From positions 3,646,212 to 3,710,211 of the forward strand of contig NZ_JBFRBH010000001.1 of the NCBI RefSeq assembly GCF_040932485.1: 64,000 bases of DNA, written 5' to 3'. Made by a program: the position numbers and the translations under genes. The stretch comes from Gymnodinialimonas sp. 202GB13-11. GTDB lineage: Bacteria > Pseudomonadota > Alphaproteobacteria > Rhodobacterales > Rhodobacteraceae. Numbering within the stretch: the stretch's first letter is position 1; each line of letters opens with the position of its first letter. Below the pieces are notes generated by a model. It was not told the origin of the DNA. It ran no database searches and worked only from the letters and a program-made list of their open reading frames with translations. Of the stretch, positions 16,648 to 24,979 are shown piece by piece.

Positions 16648-17592
16648 ATGCTTGACACAGCGGCACAGGTGCACCCCCGCATCAAAGAGCTAGGGCTGCA
16701 AGACGAGTATCCGTTTGCCTCTCACTTCATCGATACTCCGATGGGGCGAATGCACTATCTGGACGAAGGCGCACACACCGGCGGGTCCACCGTTCTTGCG
16801 GTTCATGGCAACCCGTCTTGGTCCTTTCTCTATCGTGTATTGGTCAAAGGCTTATCGTCAGATCGGCGCGTAGTCGTTCCAGACCACATCGGTTTTGGGC
16901 TTTCCGACAAGCCAGACGACGAGCACGCCTACACGCTCAAAGCCCATATCGACCATTTGGAGGATTTGGTCCTCAAGCTGGACCTGACCAACATAACGCT
17001 TGTGATGCAGGACTGGGGTGGGCCGATTGGCTTGGGCGTAGCGGCTCGGCATCCCGACCGCATCAAGGCACTGGTTGTCATGAACACGTTTGGGTTCTAC
17101 CCGCCCGTCGACGGTATGGACCCCGAAGCGCTGAAGCTTCCACCTCCCCTATTGATGATGCGGTCCAAGGGTTTGGGTGATTTCATGGTCCGGCGGCTTG
17201 GCTTTTTCGAACGGCAAGTGATGACGATGGCCACTGCAACGAGGCGCAATGGGCCAGTGAAAGCTGCCTACCGGGATGTTTTCAGAAGCTCGGCGGATCG
17301 TGCAGGCGTCATGGCGTTCCCCCGCATGATCCCCACGAACACGCGCCATCCGGCCGCCAAGATCCTGCTCGAAGAAACAGGTCCGTATGTCGAACAGTTC
17401 GACGGCCCGGCCCATATTTTTTGGGGCTTGAAGGATCCGCTCATTCCCATCGGCGCATTGGCTGCTTGGAAAAAACGCCTGCCGCAGGCCGGTGTCACAG
17501 AGTTCGAGACCGCCCGCCATTACCTCCAAGATGATGAGCCTGAGGCTCTGGTGCACCACCTTCGCACCTTCCTGACGTCCAAAGTCGACTGA
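16648..17592 (+). CDS. haloalkane dehalogenase-like alpha/beta hydrolase (cytoplasmic)
   Basis: A 314-residue alpha/beta hydrolase without a signal peptide. HGNPSWSFLYR carries the halide/oxyanion Asn. VMQDWGGPIG has the nucleophile Asp followed by the halide-binding Trp. The catalytic Asp is in WGLKDPLIP after strand 7, and the His is in ARHYLQDDEPEAL. This acid position fits HLD-I/III-type haloalkane dehalogenases. Some haloacetate and epoxide hydrolases share much of this pattern, so the substrate is unproven. It is followed after 30 bp by a second, differently built dehalogenase-like gene. Confidence 0.82.
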   Translation: MLDTAAQVHPRIKELGLQDEYPFASHFIDTPMGRMHYLDEGAHTGGSTVLAVHGNPSWSFLYRVLVKGLSSDRRVVVPDHIGFGLSDKPDDEHAYTLKAHIDHLEDLVLKLDLTNITLVMQDWGGPIGLGVAARHPDRIKALVVMNTFGFYPPVDGMDPEALKLPPPLLMMRSKGLGDFMVRRLGFFERQVMTMATATRRNGPVKAAYRDVFRSSADRAGVMAFPRMIPTNTRHPAAKILLEETGPYVEQFDGPAHIFWGLKDPLIPIGALAAWKKRLPQAGVTEFETARHYLQDDEPEALVHHLRTFLTSKVD

Positions 17593-17622
17593 CCCACCCT
17601 TCACCAAAGACTGGAGAGCAAT

Positions 17623-18624
17623 ATGAGAGTTCGCGTTTCCCGCCGAACAGTCCTGCTAGGATCGGTGGCTGCCTTGGCCATTGCAACGGGGCTTCCTGCA
17701 TCTGCACAAGACTTCACTCCGAGCGCAGAAATGCCTTTCGAAAAGAACTTCGTGGAGGTGAACGGTTCAAGGATGGCCTATGTGGATGAAGGTGAAGGAC
17801 CAGTCGTTCTTTTCCTGCATGGCAACCCGACCTCATCGTACCTTTGGCGCAACATTATTCCGTTCGTTCTGGACGATGTTACTGGCGCCACGACCCGATA
17901 CCGCGCGATTGCGCCTGACCTGATCGGCATGGGCGACAGCGACAAACCAGACATTGGGTACACATTCGCAGAGCACGCCGAGTATCTAGATGGCTTCATT
18001 GAAGCTTTGGGCTTGGAGGATATTACTCTCGTCATTCATGACTGGGGATCTGTCCTCGGAATGCGCTACGCCCGCATGAACGAGAACAACGTCAAGGCCG
18101 TTGCCTTCATGGAAGCTGGAATTCCGCCAGCCCTTCCAGCCCCCAGCCTTGAGGCGATGGGCGAGGCGAATGCACAACTCTTCGGAATGCTCAGGTCAGA
18201 AGCAGGCGAGGTTGCCGTTCTGCAGAACAACTTCTTTGTGGAAGAGGTTCTCGGTCGGCTGGCCGTCGCAACGCCGCTCTCCGAAGATGTCCTCGATCAT
18301 TATCGCGCACCATTCCCAACACCAGAAAGCCGTCTGCCAACTTTGGTTTGGCCGCGTCAGGTGCCGATCGCCGGGGAGCCAGCAGATACTGCAGCCGTCA
18401 TCACAGAGAACGGCGCGTGGCTCTACTCAACCGATCTGCCCAAATTGATGCTGCACGTGGCGCCGGGCGCCCTCATGCCTCCTCCCGTTGTTGAATACGT
18501 GAGAGCGAACGCCTCCAATCTGGAAGACGTCTTCCTCGGACCGGGTGTGCATTTCGTTCAAGAAGATCATCCCGAAGCCATTGGTCGCTCATTGCGCGAT
18601 TGGATGGACCGGCTAGCGGCCTGA
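17623..18624 (+). CDS. exported haloalkane dehalogenase-like hydrolase (HLD-II type)
   Basis: A 333-residue protein with an N-terminal VSRRTVLLGSVAALAIATG export signal, Tat-like with twin Arg. The body has HGNPTSSYLWR (halide-binding Asn) and IHDWGSVLG (nucleophile Asp plus Trp). The Glu is after strand 6 in FMEAGI, and the His is in GVHFVQEDHPEAIG. The segment HVAPGALMPP replaces the strand-7 Asp. This is the HLD-II (LinB/DhaA) architecture, and a periplasmic location is unusual for that group. It has GGAGAG before the ATG and lies in one apparent operon with its neighbours. Confidence 0.87.
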   Translation: MRVRVSRRTVLLGSVAALAIATGLPASAQDFTPSAEMPFEKNFVEVNGSRMAYVDEGEGPVVLFLHGNPTSSYLWRNIIPFVLDDVTGATTRYRAIAPDLIGMGDSDKPDIGYTFAEHAEYLDGFIEALGLEDITLVIHDWGSVLGMRYARMNENNVKAVAFMEAGIPPALPAPSLEAMGEANAQLFGMLRSEAGEVAVLQNNFFVEEVLGRLAVATPLSEDVLDHYRAPFPTPESRLPTLVWPRQVPIAGEPADTAAVITENGAWLYSTDLPKLMLHVAPGALMPPPVVEYVRANASNLEDVFLGPGVHFVQEDHPEAIGRSLRDWMDRLAA

Positions 18625-18631
18625 GGAGAGC

Positions 18632-18949
18632 ATGATGGATTCCCCAAAACCGGTTTTTCTCATCGCGCTTCTAGAGGTCCAGGATATGGCCAGCTTTCAG
18701 GCTGGATATGTCGGGCCCCTAAAGGCAATCAATGACCGTCATGGCGTGGAGACCATCGTCGCCACTCCAATGCTTTCCGCGCTGGAGGGCGCGCCCACAG
18801 CCAATGTCGCAGCAGTCCTGCGGTTCGCTTCCCAGGCTGCGTTGGACGCTTGGTATACAGACCCGGATTACCAACCGCTGATCCATGCACGGCAATCGTC
18901 GACAGACCAGAGCAGCTCTCAACTCATCGCTTTGACGCCAGTGTCGTAA
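18632..18949 (+). CDS. DUF1330 family protein
   Basis: A 105-residue protein with the ferredoxin-like dimeric alpha/beta barrel pattern of DUF1330. It has VQDMASFQAGYVGPLKAIND near the N-terminus and LDAWYTDPDYQPLIHARQSS near the C-terminus. It starts 8 bp after the exported dehalogenase, with GAGGAGA before tandem ATGs (18632 or 18635). Proteins of this family often accompany catabolic or detoxification genes, but the function is not known. Confidence 0.8.
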   Translation: MMDSPKPVFLIALLEVQDMASFQAGYVGPLKAINDRHGVETIVATPMLSALEGAPTANVAAVLRFASQAALDAWYTDPDYQPLIHARQSSTDQSSSQLIALTPVS

Positions 18950-18980
18950 ATACGAAAATCAGAAGAAAGACCTTAAGAAC

Positions 18981-19385
18981 ATGACGTTTGAAACCGCCTT
19001 GATCGGCTTCGCACTTGTAACAATGACCGCGCTGACGGTCGAAATCGTCTACGCTTACGTGAGTCAGGGCTTCGGCTATGGCTTTTCTTCCAACCGGCCC
19101 ACGGTTGAGCGGGGTGCACTCGGGCTTCGCATACAGCGCGCCTATCAAAACCAGGTTGAGTCTTCGGCCTACATCGTTCCCGTTCTGGCGGGGGCAGCGT
19201 ATTTGGGTGTCTCCGGTGACGGTCCGGCGCTTGCCGCAGCGCTTATCGTGCTGGGCCGTGCTGCATTCGTGGTGCTGTACTACACCGGCATCCCTTTCAT
19301 CCGCATTTTGGGCTTCACCTGCGGGTCGCTCGGGTCGCTCTACTTGGCTGTCCAGTGTGTGCTCATGATGTCGGCTACAGCTTAA
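18981..19385 (+). CDS. MAPEG family membrane protein
   Basis: A 134-residue integral membrane protein with four hydrophobic segments. The MAPEG-type motif RGALGLRIQRAYQNQVESSA covers the conserved Arg/Gln/Asn glutathione-binding area. MAPEG proteins are glutathione transferases or peroxidases of membranes. It is the last gene of the dehalogenase-containing run, and a glutathione role in handling reactive products would fit. That link is inference. Confidence 0.82.
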   Translation: MTFETALIGFALVTMTALTVEIVYAYVSQGFGYGFSSNRPTVERGALGLRIQRAYQNQVESSAYIVPVLAGAAYLGVSGDGPALAAALIVLGRAAFVVLYYTGIPFIRILGFTCGSLGSLYLAVQCVLMMSATA

Positions 19386-19843
19386 GGGACCTCACGCTAT
19401 AGCGGTCCTTTGCGACCCCCTTGCTATGGTTCTGACTAGTGCTGGGTTTCTGTCTCGTCTTCACTCTTTAGCGGCACTGATGTGATAGGAACCCGCTCTC
19501 AAAATATGACCTTAAACGGGCCCATCGACGTCGACGTAAACAAGAAGGGACGGGGCGCATGTTGATCTCGACTGCTCACGTTCGTGATCATCCCCGTCCC
19601 ACTTCGCTCGTTTAAGCTGGAACGGCCCACGCTGAAGCAGCGTTGGTCGAAATTCACGAAATCTGCGCAACGGTCCATCTATAAGCAGGAAGATGATCGA
19701 GGTGGCCAAACGGGTCTTCCGCGTTCGACGCCGCATAGCGGACACACATTTCATACTCAGCACGGATTGCACTACGCTTTCGCGCCGCGAGGTGGTCCGG
19801 CCAGCGGCCAGTTCACACTGGTTCAATCGCCCTGCAATTGGTT
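19386..19843. other. 458-bp region without a recognised gene, with long inverted repeat
   Basis: No protein family is recognisable in either strand's open frames here. The notable structure is GGGACGGGG (19547-19555) with its perfect inverted partner CCCCGTCCC (19592-19600) and further partial pairing inside. It may be a terminator for the plus-strand run or the remnant of a mobile-element end. Base composition is less GC-rich than the core genes. Confidence 0.4.
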
Positions 19844-20443
19844 TCAAGCTTTGATGCGCCAGCTGTCAATGACTGCGTTGCCAACTGCGGCTACATCTTT
19901 GGCAGCGGTCGTGTTGCCTTCTACGCGTATCATCGCGAGGGCCCCCCAGAGCAAACCAAGAAGATAAGTTGCACGCTGGTTCAGGAGTTGGTCATCCGCA
20001 ATCATCTGGCCGCTTGACCGTGCATTCGTTAGCGCTGAAACGAAGGAACGCTTTAGCAAATTGCGGTAACTCTCGATCCGCTCTTTGACCTCCTCCGAGG
20101 CGCGGCGCACGTCCAGCACCGTATTCACCATCAGACACCCTGAATGAGCAGGCGCGTCCGAATCCGCCGGTGCACTCATGGCCTTGAAGAGGTTCTGGAT
20201 GGCGTCCAATTCGCCCTTTGCGACCGTGCCCTCATACACTTCGACAGCTCCCAAATGGTAGCGATCCAATGCGGCGAGGAACAAACCCTCCTTGTCACCG
20301 AACGCGTTGTAGAGACTGATCCGTTTCACGCCCGTGGCTTGTTCAAGCGCGTTGATGGGGGTGTCATCAAACCCCGTACGCCAAAAGGCCACCATTGCGG
20401 CATCTACCACCGTATCTTCGTCAAAACTTCTTGGGCGGGCCAT
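19844..20443 (-). CDS. TetR family transcriptional regulator
   Basis: A 199-residue TetR-type repressor. The N-terminal HTH (about 1-50) reads VVDAAMVAFWRTGFDDTPIN, then TGVKRISLYNAFGDKEGLF. The C-terminal ligand domain has a GCLMVNTVLD motif common in the AcrR/YcdC-like branch. It is divergent from a small-protein cluster, and two matching 20-bp AT-rich inverted repeats lie in the shared promoter. It therefore likely represses both its own gene and the cluster until an unknown small ligand binds. Confidence 0.93.
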   Translation of the reverse strand: MARPRSFDEDTVVDAAMVAFWRTGFDDTPINALEQATGVKRISLYNAFGDKEGLFLAALDRYHLGAVEVYEGTVAKGELDAIQNLFKAMSAPADSDAPAHSGCLMVNTVLDVRRASEEVKERIESYRNLLKRSFVSALTNARSSGQMIADDQLLNQRATYLLGLLWGALAMIRVEGNTTAAKDVAAVGNAVIDSWRIKA

Positions 20444-20455
20444 ATCACACCAATT

Positions 20456-20475
20456 TTATAATGTGAGGTATATAA
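20456..20475. promoter_or_regulatory. putative TetR operator O1
   Basis: This 20-bp element begins TTATAA and ends TATATAA, with inverted TTATA/TATAA ends. It is 13 bp upstream of the TetR start. It shares length and ends with the copy at 20508-20527. Confidence 0.5.
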
Positions 20476-20507
20476 CTCTGGACAGGCGGTTTGGCAAACA
20501 GTAGGAA

Positions 20508-20527
20508 TTATATAACGTAAGTTATAA
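20508..20527. promoter_or_regulatory. putative TetR operator O2
   Basis: TTATATAACGTAAGTTATAA contains TATAAC-GTAA-GTTATA, a perfect 6-4-6 inverted repeat, 28 bp before the first cluster gene. With the 20456 copy it forms a twin-operator layout suited to repression of both divergent promoters. Confidence 0.55.
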
Positions 20528-20554
20528 AACGATTCTTACCGCAGGAGCATCCCC

Positions 20555-21145
20555 ATGCGTGCCGCACTCAGTAACGTCGCCCTCTTGGCGGCGATCATCC
20601 TCTCTTTGCCTGCTCCCACCCCGGCGCAGGATTGGGCGGGGTCATTTGATGCAGCCATTGTTGACGATATCACGCTCCGGCGCACGATTGAGCTTCAGTT
20701 CCGCAGCCCTCCGGAGGAGATCTTCCCACAACTTCTCACACGGGTGGACCTTTACGATCCCAACGTGATCGAAGTGCGTTTTGATCATTCTCAAAGTGAG
20801 AATCCGGGTCAGTTTGGCGTCGGGTCGCTTCGCATTTGCGTCTTCGCTGATGGTCGCGAGTTGGTTGAACCGATTGTCATCTACGATCCACCATATTCCT
20901 ACGGCTACACGGTGGATCACGAAGCGTCGACAATGTCGCTTCCCGTCAGTGACATCGTCCTCATTTACTCGTTTCGGCCCGCAGAAAGCGCCGCGACACA
21001 TCTGAATGTGCAGGCGTTTTACGATCCCCGCATTCCCGGCACCGTGCCGGTCATTGAGCCAGTCCTGACCGGCACGTTGCGCCGCACCTTCCAAACCGCC
21101 GTTGACGTCTTCGGCGGCACCTATCTCGGCGACGAGAGACCCTGA
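20555..21145 (+). CDS. exported SRPBCC-like lipid/ligand-binding protein
   Basis: A 196-residue protein with a signal peptide (SNVALLAAIILSLPAPTPAQ). The mature region runs as alternating strands with a helix early on, as in the SRPBCC/START-like fold. It includes FRSPPEEIFPQLL, then GVGSLRICVF and TVDHEASTMSLPVSDI. It is first in the TetR-controlled run, with GGAG before the ATG. No enzymatic motif is visible. The fold call is by pattern and needs structure comparison. Confidence 0.6.
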   Translation: MRAALSNVALLAAIILSLPAPTPAQDWAGSFDAAIVDDITLRRTIELQFRSPPEEIFPQLLTRVDLYDPNVIEVRFDHSQSENPGQFGVGSLRICVFADGRELVEPIVIYDPPYSYGYTVDHEASTMSLPVSDIVLIYSFRPAESAATHLNVQAFYDPRIPGTVPVIEPVLTGTLRRTFQTAVDVFGGTYLGDERP

Positions 21146-21183
21146 GGCAAACCGCCTTTTTCCCAAAAACAAGGAGACCTACC

Positions 21184-21573
21184 ATGACCGCCAAATCAAC
21201 CCTGCGCTCCCTCATTGCATCCGCTTTATTCCTGGCACCTGCTGTGGCGTTTGCGGATAGCGCAACCGTTGTCGAGATCGTGACGTTTCAAGCCCAAGCC
21301 GACGCAGATTCTGCTGCCGTAACTGCAGCACTTGATCCAATCGCTGAGCAGATGGGCCAGTATGGAACGCTCGTTGCGCGTTCTGTCGCTGAAGGTCCCG
21401 ACGGGACGTGGACAATGGTCAACTATTGGACGGACCGTGATGCAATGAACCGCATCAACGAGGAAGCCCTGACATGGCCAGAGTTTGCTGCATTGCCCGG
21501 TGTGGCGAACCTCGAAACACTTCAAATGCAGCAACTCGACATTCAGTCGTCTGTCGGTCTGGACGTTGAGTAA
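21184..21573 (+). CDS. exported ABM-like dimeric barrel protein
   Basis: A 129-residue protein with the signal peptide STLRSLIASALFLAPAVAFA. The mature 100 residues have the pattern of small dimeric alpha/beta-barrel proteins: VVEIVTFQAQADADS, then WTMVNYWTDRDAMNRINEEA. It lies 38 bp after the previous gene with AAGGAG before the ATG. Its stop overlaps the next start by one base (TAATG). The role is unknown; stress or quinone-related monooxygenase homologues have this fold. Confidence 0.6.
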   Translation: MTAKSTLRSLIASALFLAPAVAFADSATVVEIVTFQAQADADSAAVTAALDPIAEQMGQYGTLVARSVAEGPDGTWTMVNYWTDRDAMNRINEEALTWPEFAALPGVANLETLQMQQLDIQSSVGLDVE

Positions 21574-22061
21574 TGCAAATCGCGAGATCAATGACTGTGG
21601 CAACAAAGGTGGATCACGTGTGGTCCATCCTTGCGACTGATTATGCTAAAGTTGGCAAATGGGCGCGTGCAGTGCAGGCGTCCGAGGCGAAGGAAACAGG
21701 CACTCCGGTCAACGGCGCGCCAGTGACGGGTCGTGTGTGTACCGCATCCATCGGCGACGTGACGGAGACAATCCGCATCTTCGACCCCGCGTATCACATC
21801 CTTGCCTATGACGCCAAGGCGAAGGCCATGCCATTTTTTGTGCGTAACTTGAGTGGCCGGTGGAAGCTGCACGGCATCGGAGATGAGACTGAAGTCGATC
21901 TCTCTTTCGTCGCAGATCTGATGCCGCCCTTCCGCACACTGATGGGTTGGGCAATGCGACGCCAGTTCAGCACAGCCATCGACGAAACGCTCGAGGACCT
22001 CAAACTCTTCGCCGAGACAGGCAAGATTCATCCTGACAAAGCCGCTGCCTTGGCAGCCTGA
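21573..22061 (+). CDS. SRPBCC family (polyketide cyclase/dehydrase-like) protein
   Basis: A 162-residue cytoplasmic protein. It begins with the strand-helix pattern ARSMTVATKVDHVWSILATD typical of START/Bet v1-like ligand binders. It later has VNGAPVTGRVCTASIGDVTE and a long C-terminal helix MRRQFSTAIDETLEDLKLFA. It is coupled to the preceding gene by a one-base stop/start overlap. The ligand is unknown, but co-location with MAPEG and methyltransferase genes suggests modification of a hydrophobic compound. Confidence 0.75.
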   Translation: MQIARSMTVATKVDHVWSILATDYAKVGKWARAVQASEAKETGTPVNGAPVTGRVCTASIGDVTETIRIFDPAYHILAYDAKAKAMPFFVRNLSGRWKLHGIGDETEVDLSFVADLMPPFRTLMGWAMRRQFSTAIDETLEDLKLFAETGKIHPDKAAALAA

Positions 22062-22078
22062 AACCTAGGAAAACTTCT

Positions 22079-22501
22079 ATGACACTCGAACTCTGGTCCG
22101 CATTCGTGACCGGTGGCATGCTTTGGCTGTCCATCGTCGTACAACAGCTTCACCTCGATAAAATCGGGGGCACGGCATACGCACTTTCAAATCGCGTTGA
22201 TCCGCCGCCCGACTCTCCGGCACAAGGCCGTCTCTTGCGCGCCGTGCGGAACCAGAGCGACGTGGCTGCTGTTTGGATCACCCTTGTCGTTGTCCAGCAG
22301 ATCACTGGATCATCTGGCGCTCTCACCTATTGGGCCTCGCTGGCCATGATCGTGTCCCGCATTTTCTATTTGCCGCTTTACGCATTCGGGATCACGCCGT
22401 TTCGCAGCCTGAGTTGGGCGTTGTTCCTGTTTGCGGCACCTGTCTTCGGCGTTGGGATCATCTTGGGTCTTGATACTGTCGGTGTGGCGGTCAATCCATG
22501 A
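22079..22501 (+). CDS. MAPEG family membrane protein
   Basis: A 140-residue protein with four membrane segments. Its loop PAQGRLLRAVRNQSDVAAVW holds the MAPEG-type Arg and Asn residues. It is related in architecture to the gene at 18981 but is clearly a different paralogue. It overlaps the methyltransferase-like gene by ATGA. Glutathione-dependent membrane detoxification is the known family role. Confidence 0.8.
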   Translation: MTLELWSAFVTGGMLWLSIVVQQLHLDKIGGTAYALSNRVDPPPDSPAQGRLLRAVRNQSDVAAVWITLVVVQQITGSSGALTYWASLAMIVSRIFYLPLYAFGITPFRSLSWALFLFAAPVFGVGIILGLDTVGVAVNP

Positions 22502-23181
22502 GCTGGTTATCTAAACTGATCGCGTCTGAAGGGCGGTCCCGCGCGGACCGTGCCTTCGACGAGAGGCGCCGCGCCGCAGATACTCTTTCCCTTGCAGAGC
22601 TGGATCCAAGTCATTCAATCCTGGAGCTTGAACCGGGAAAGGGCTGGTTCAGTGGACTGCTGCTTGAGCTCATTAATCCGTTAGGCAGCCTGGTAGTTCA
22701 ACAGCCCGCGGAATTGGACGGCTTCTTCGGGAAGGAGGCCCGAAAACGCATTGAACGTTCAGCGAATTCGAATGCGCGTTACAGCGCTGCGTCTTGGGAA
22801 ACCCTGGATTCAGACGGCCACTCAATAGATCGTGTCGTGTGGTTGCAGGGGCCACATGAACTTTGGTTCACACCGCAACCGGGCGTCAGTTTTGGCAAGC
22901 CGAGCAAAGTGTTTGCCGAAATCGCTCGGGTCCTGAAACCGGGCGGGAAGTTCCTACTTATCGACAATCTGGCGCCACCCGGCGTGGACCAAGCCTCGGC
23001 CGGTGCATTGCATAGAAGCGTGCCAAATGAATTGAGCGCGCTCGTCGAAGAAACTGGCCTGCGCCTTGAGCATGAAGATCGGGACTGGATCTGTGATACG
23101 AACGATCCGCTTGATATCCCCACCTACGATCCCAAAGTGCATCTGAAGACTAGGCAGTTTGCGCAGGTCTTCATGAAGTGA
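22498..23181 (+). CDS. SAM-dependent methyltransferase-like protein (COG4798 type)
   Basis: A 227-residue protein. The nucleotide-binding loop ILELEPGKGWFSGLL stands in place of the usual E-x-G-x-G motif, and a later ARVLKPGGKFLLIDN is the typical post-motif strand. The closest group by pattern is the predicted methyltransferase family COG4798. Its substrate is unknown. It is last in the TetR-controlled run and overlaps the MAPEG gene by ATGA. The 200 bp after it contain no recognised feature. Confidence 0.75.
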   Translation: MSWLSKLIASEGRSRADRAFDERRRAADTLSLAELDPSHSILELEPGKGWFSGLLLELINPLGSLVVQQPAELDGFFGKEARKRIERSANSNARYSAASWETLDSDGHSIDRVVWLQGPHELWFTPQPGVSFGKPSKVFAEIARVLKPGGKFLLIDNLAPPGVDQASAGALHRSVPNELSALVEETGLRLEHEDRDWICDTNDPLDIPTYDPKVHLKTRQFAQVFMK

Positions 23182-23381
23182 GCACAACCGCCTTTAGTGG
23201 CCGTCCTCCGAGGGCAGTGATGGCTTCCGGTACGACAGCACTGGCGCGCTGTGTCCCCAATCATCGAGTGCGACCAACTCTATGCTTTGAAACTGCAGCG
23301 AACGGCGGAAATGCTCGCTGTGGTCACGGCCTTTCGAACCTTCTTCGCAAGGGCCAATCCAAGCCCGGCGCACACCAAAGG

Positions 23382-24197
23382 TTAGCCTTCTATCTGGCTC
23401 GCCATAATCGCGATGGCGCGTTGATAAACCGGCGCCGCATTCCATGCTTGGATTGCGCTAAAATTGCGCTGGCCTTCTTGATAGCCTTGGCCTGGCCGCC
23501 AGCCATTCTGGCGCAAAAAATTCGCAGTCGAAGCCATGGCATCTGTAAGGTTATTCAAGTCAACACGCCCGTCACCGTTACCATCGACGCCGTAGCGCAG
23601 AACGTTGCCCGGCAAGAATTGCGTATGTCCCAGCTCTCCATGCATCGCGCCGACCGAATTCGGGCTGATGATACCGCGATCCACCAGGGTGAGCGCTGCA
23701 AGCGCATGTTCGCTGAAAAAGGCTGTGCGGCGGCAGTCATAGGCAAGTGTTGCAATGGCCGAGAGGACGTTTGCATCGCCCATGAAATTCCCAAACCCGG
23801 TTTCCATTCCATGAATCGCGACGATCACCGCTGCTGGAACGCCATATGCACGCTCGAGCGAGTCGTAAAACGCAGGGTTTGCAGCGATCCGTTGCCGGCC
23901 TTGCCGCACAATCGTGTCTGCACCACGAACGCGCATGAACTCTTCAAGAGAATAGCTAAAGGAGCGCTGGTTGCGGTCTGCCGAAATCGTCCGCGTGGCG
24001 TATGTCGTGGCAGCCAGAGCTTGCAGCCCGGCCGGACCGATACCCGCGGCGGCAGCTTCTGCAGCGAATTCCTGCTGCCAGCGAGAGAAACCGGACGCGT
24101 CATTGCCGCAGGTCGCGGCCATAGCCGAGGAGGGCACACCGAGTAGAAGGCAGATCACTGTGGCACGGCGGATGGAATTGATCAGGCCTATGTGCAT
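23382..24197 (-). CDS. lytic murein transglycosylase (MltB-like)
   Basis: A 271-residue exported protein. The signal peptide (residues 1-30) ends near VPSSAMAA and leads into the MltB-type domain. The catalytic Glu is in HGMETGFGN, with GELGHTQFLPGNVLRYGVDG and a C-terminal AIQAWNAAPVYQRAIAIMA. The C-terminal peptidoglycan-binding domain of many homologues is absent. I start at ATG 24197, where a GGAAG site and a clean signal peptide are found; about 100 upstream in-frame codons look non-coding. It would cleave glycan strands of peptidoglycan. Confidence 0.87.
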   Translation of the reverse strand: MHIGLINSIRRATVICLLLGVPSSAMAATCGNDASGFSRWQQEFAAEAAAAGIGPAGLQALAATTYATRTISADRNQRSFSYSLEEFMRVRGADTIVRQGRQRIAANPAFYDSLERAYGVPAAVIVAIHGMETGFGNFMGDANVLSAIATLAYDCRRTAFFSEHALAALTLVDRGIISPNSVGAMHGELGHTQFLPGNVLRYGVDGNGDGRVDLNNLTDAMASTANFLRQNGWRPGQGYQEGQRNFSAIQAWNAAPVYQRAIAIMASQIEG

Positions 24198-24496
24198 GGT
24201 GTCTTCCCACAGTGATTGGATGGCTTCAGCAACTTGCGAAAATCCTAGCATGGGCGAAGCGCGGGGAGGCAAGAAATCTTTCCGCGAATGCAGCACCCGC
24301 CAAAACATGCCTTTCGCATATTGCTGCCAGAGTTGAAATTCGTGACGCTGCCCGGAACCAGATTCCCAGTTACAATGGCGTTCGGTCCCGTCGAGATGGC
24401 GCATTTGCGGCGCATGTCCGCAACTAGGGTTGTGACGGCAGCGTCCTTGCTTACCGACCAATGCCGCCTTTGAGTCGGAAAGCCCGGTTTTCCCAT

Positions 24497-24880
24497 TCAT
24501 TGAAAAGCATTCGATTTTCGGATCAACACCGCTCGCAGAACCTGAGAGTCCGATAAGGAGGCTCCCACGGCAGTCACTTCGCTGTCGTGTCCGATGCTTT
24601 GCGAGAACGCCTTGAACGCCTCGCGCGATTTGTAGTGGCCGTCGCTCCGTTTAACGACGGTCCTGTGAAGGCTTTGCGGCCCGAAAGCCGGCAACTCTGC
24701 ATTGACGAACGCGGTCTTGAACAGCGCGCGAAGTGTGCTGGTGTGGTTGTATGGCTCGCGCTCCAACCCGGTAACCGAGAAGCCTCCGGCGATGCACCCT
24801 TACTTGTGTACATGGAAGAACGCGGCATCCAGTGTTCGCGTCTTACGCGATGTTCTCGCGAAAGCGCCCAAGTGGGGGCA
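24497..24880 (-). pseudogene. decayed phage-type integrase (C-terminal fragment)
   Basis: On the minus strand one frame reads RKTRTLDAAFFHV, then a TAA stop (24800-24802). It continues GCIAGGFSVTGLEREPYNHT, PAFGPQSLHRTVV, EAFKAFSQSIGHDSEVTAV to a TGA at 24497. This matches the C-terminal catalytic region of site-specific integrases: the FxxHxxRK-like SLHRT and the Gly-His box SIGHDSE. The N-terminal half is missing and the internal stop disrupts what remains. It lies about 100 bp from the 3' end of tRNA-Thr, the usual place for such an integrase. It is the relic of an integrated element. Confidence 0.72.
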
Positions 24881-24979
24881 CTCCACCGGATGTGATTGGA
24901 TCAAGCCCGTCAATCCTACATCGCCAAGCCCTTATAAAAGGGCCTACGGGATGTCTCTAACCATATTCGGGAGGAGAAG

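Noticed and set aside
19512-19967. Overlapping ORFs on both strands between the MAPEG gene and TetR
   Set aside because: Neither frame has a recognisable family, codon bias or a ribosome site; an inverted repeat there is noted separately.
24574-24828. Alternative minus-strand ORF overlapping the integrase relic
   Set aside because: It is in another frame; only the frame with GGFSVTGLEREPY and SIGHDSE matches an integrase.
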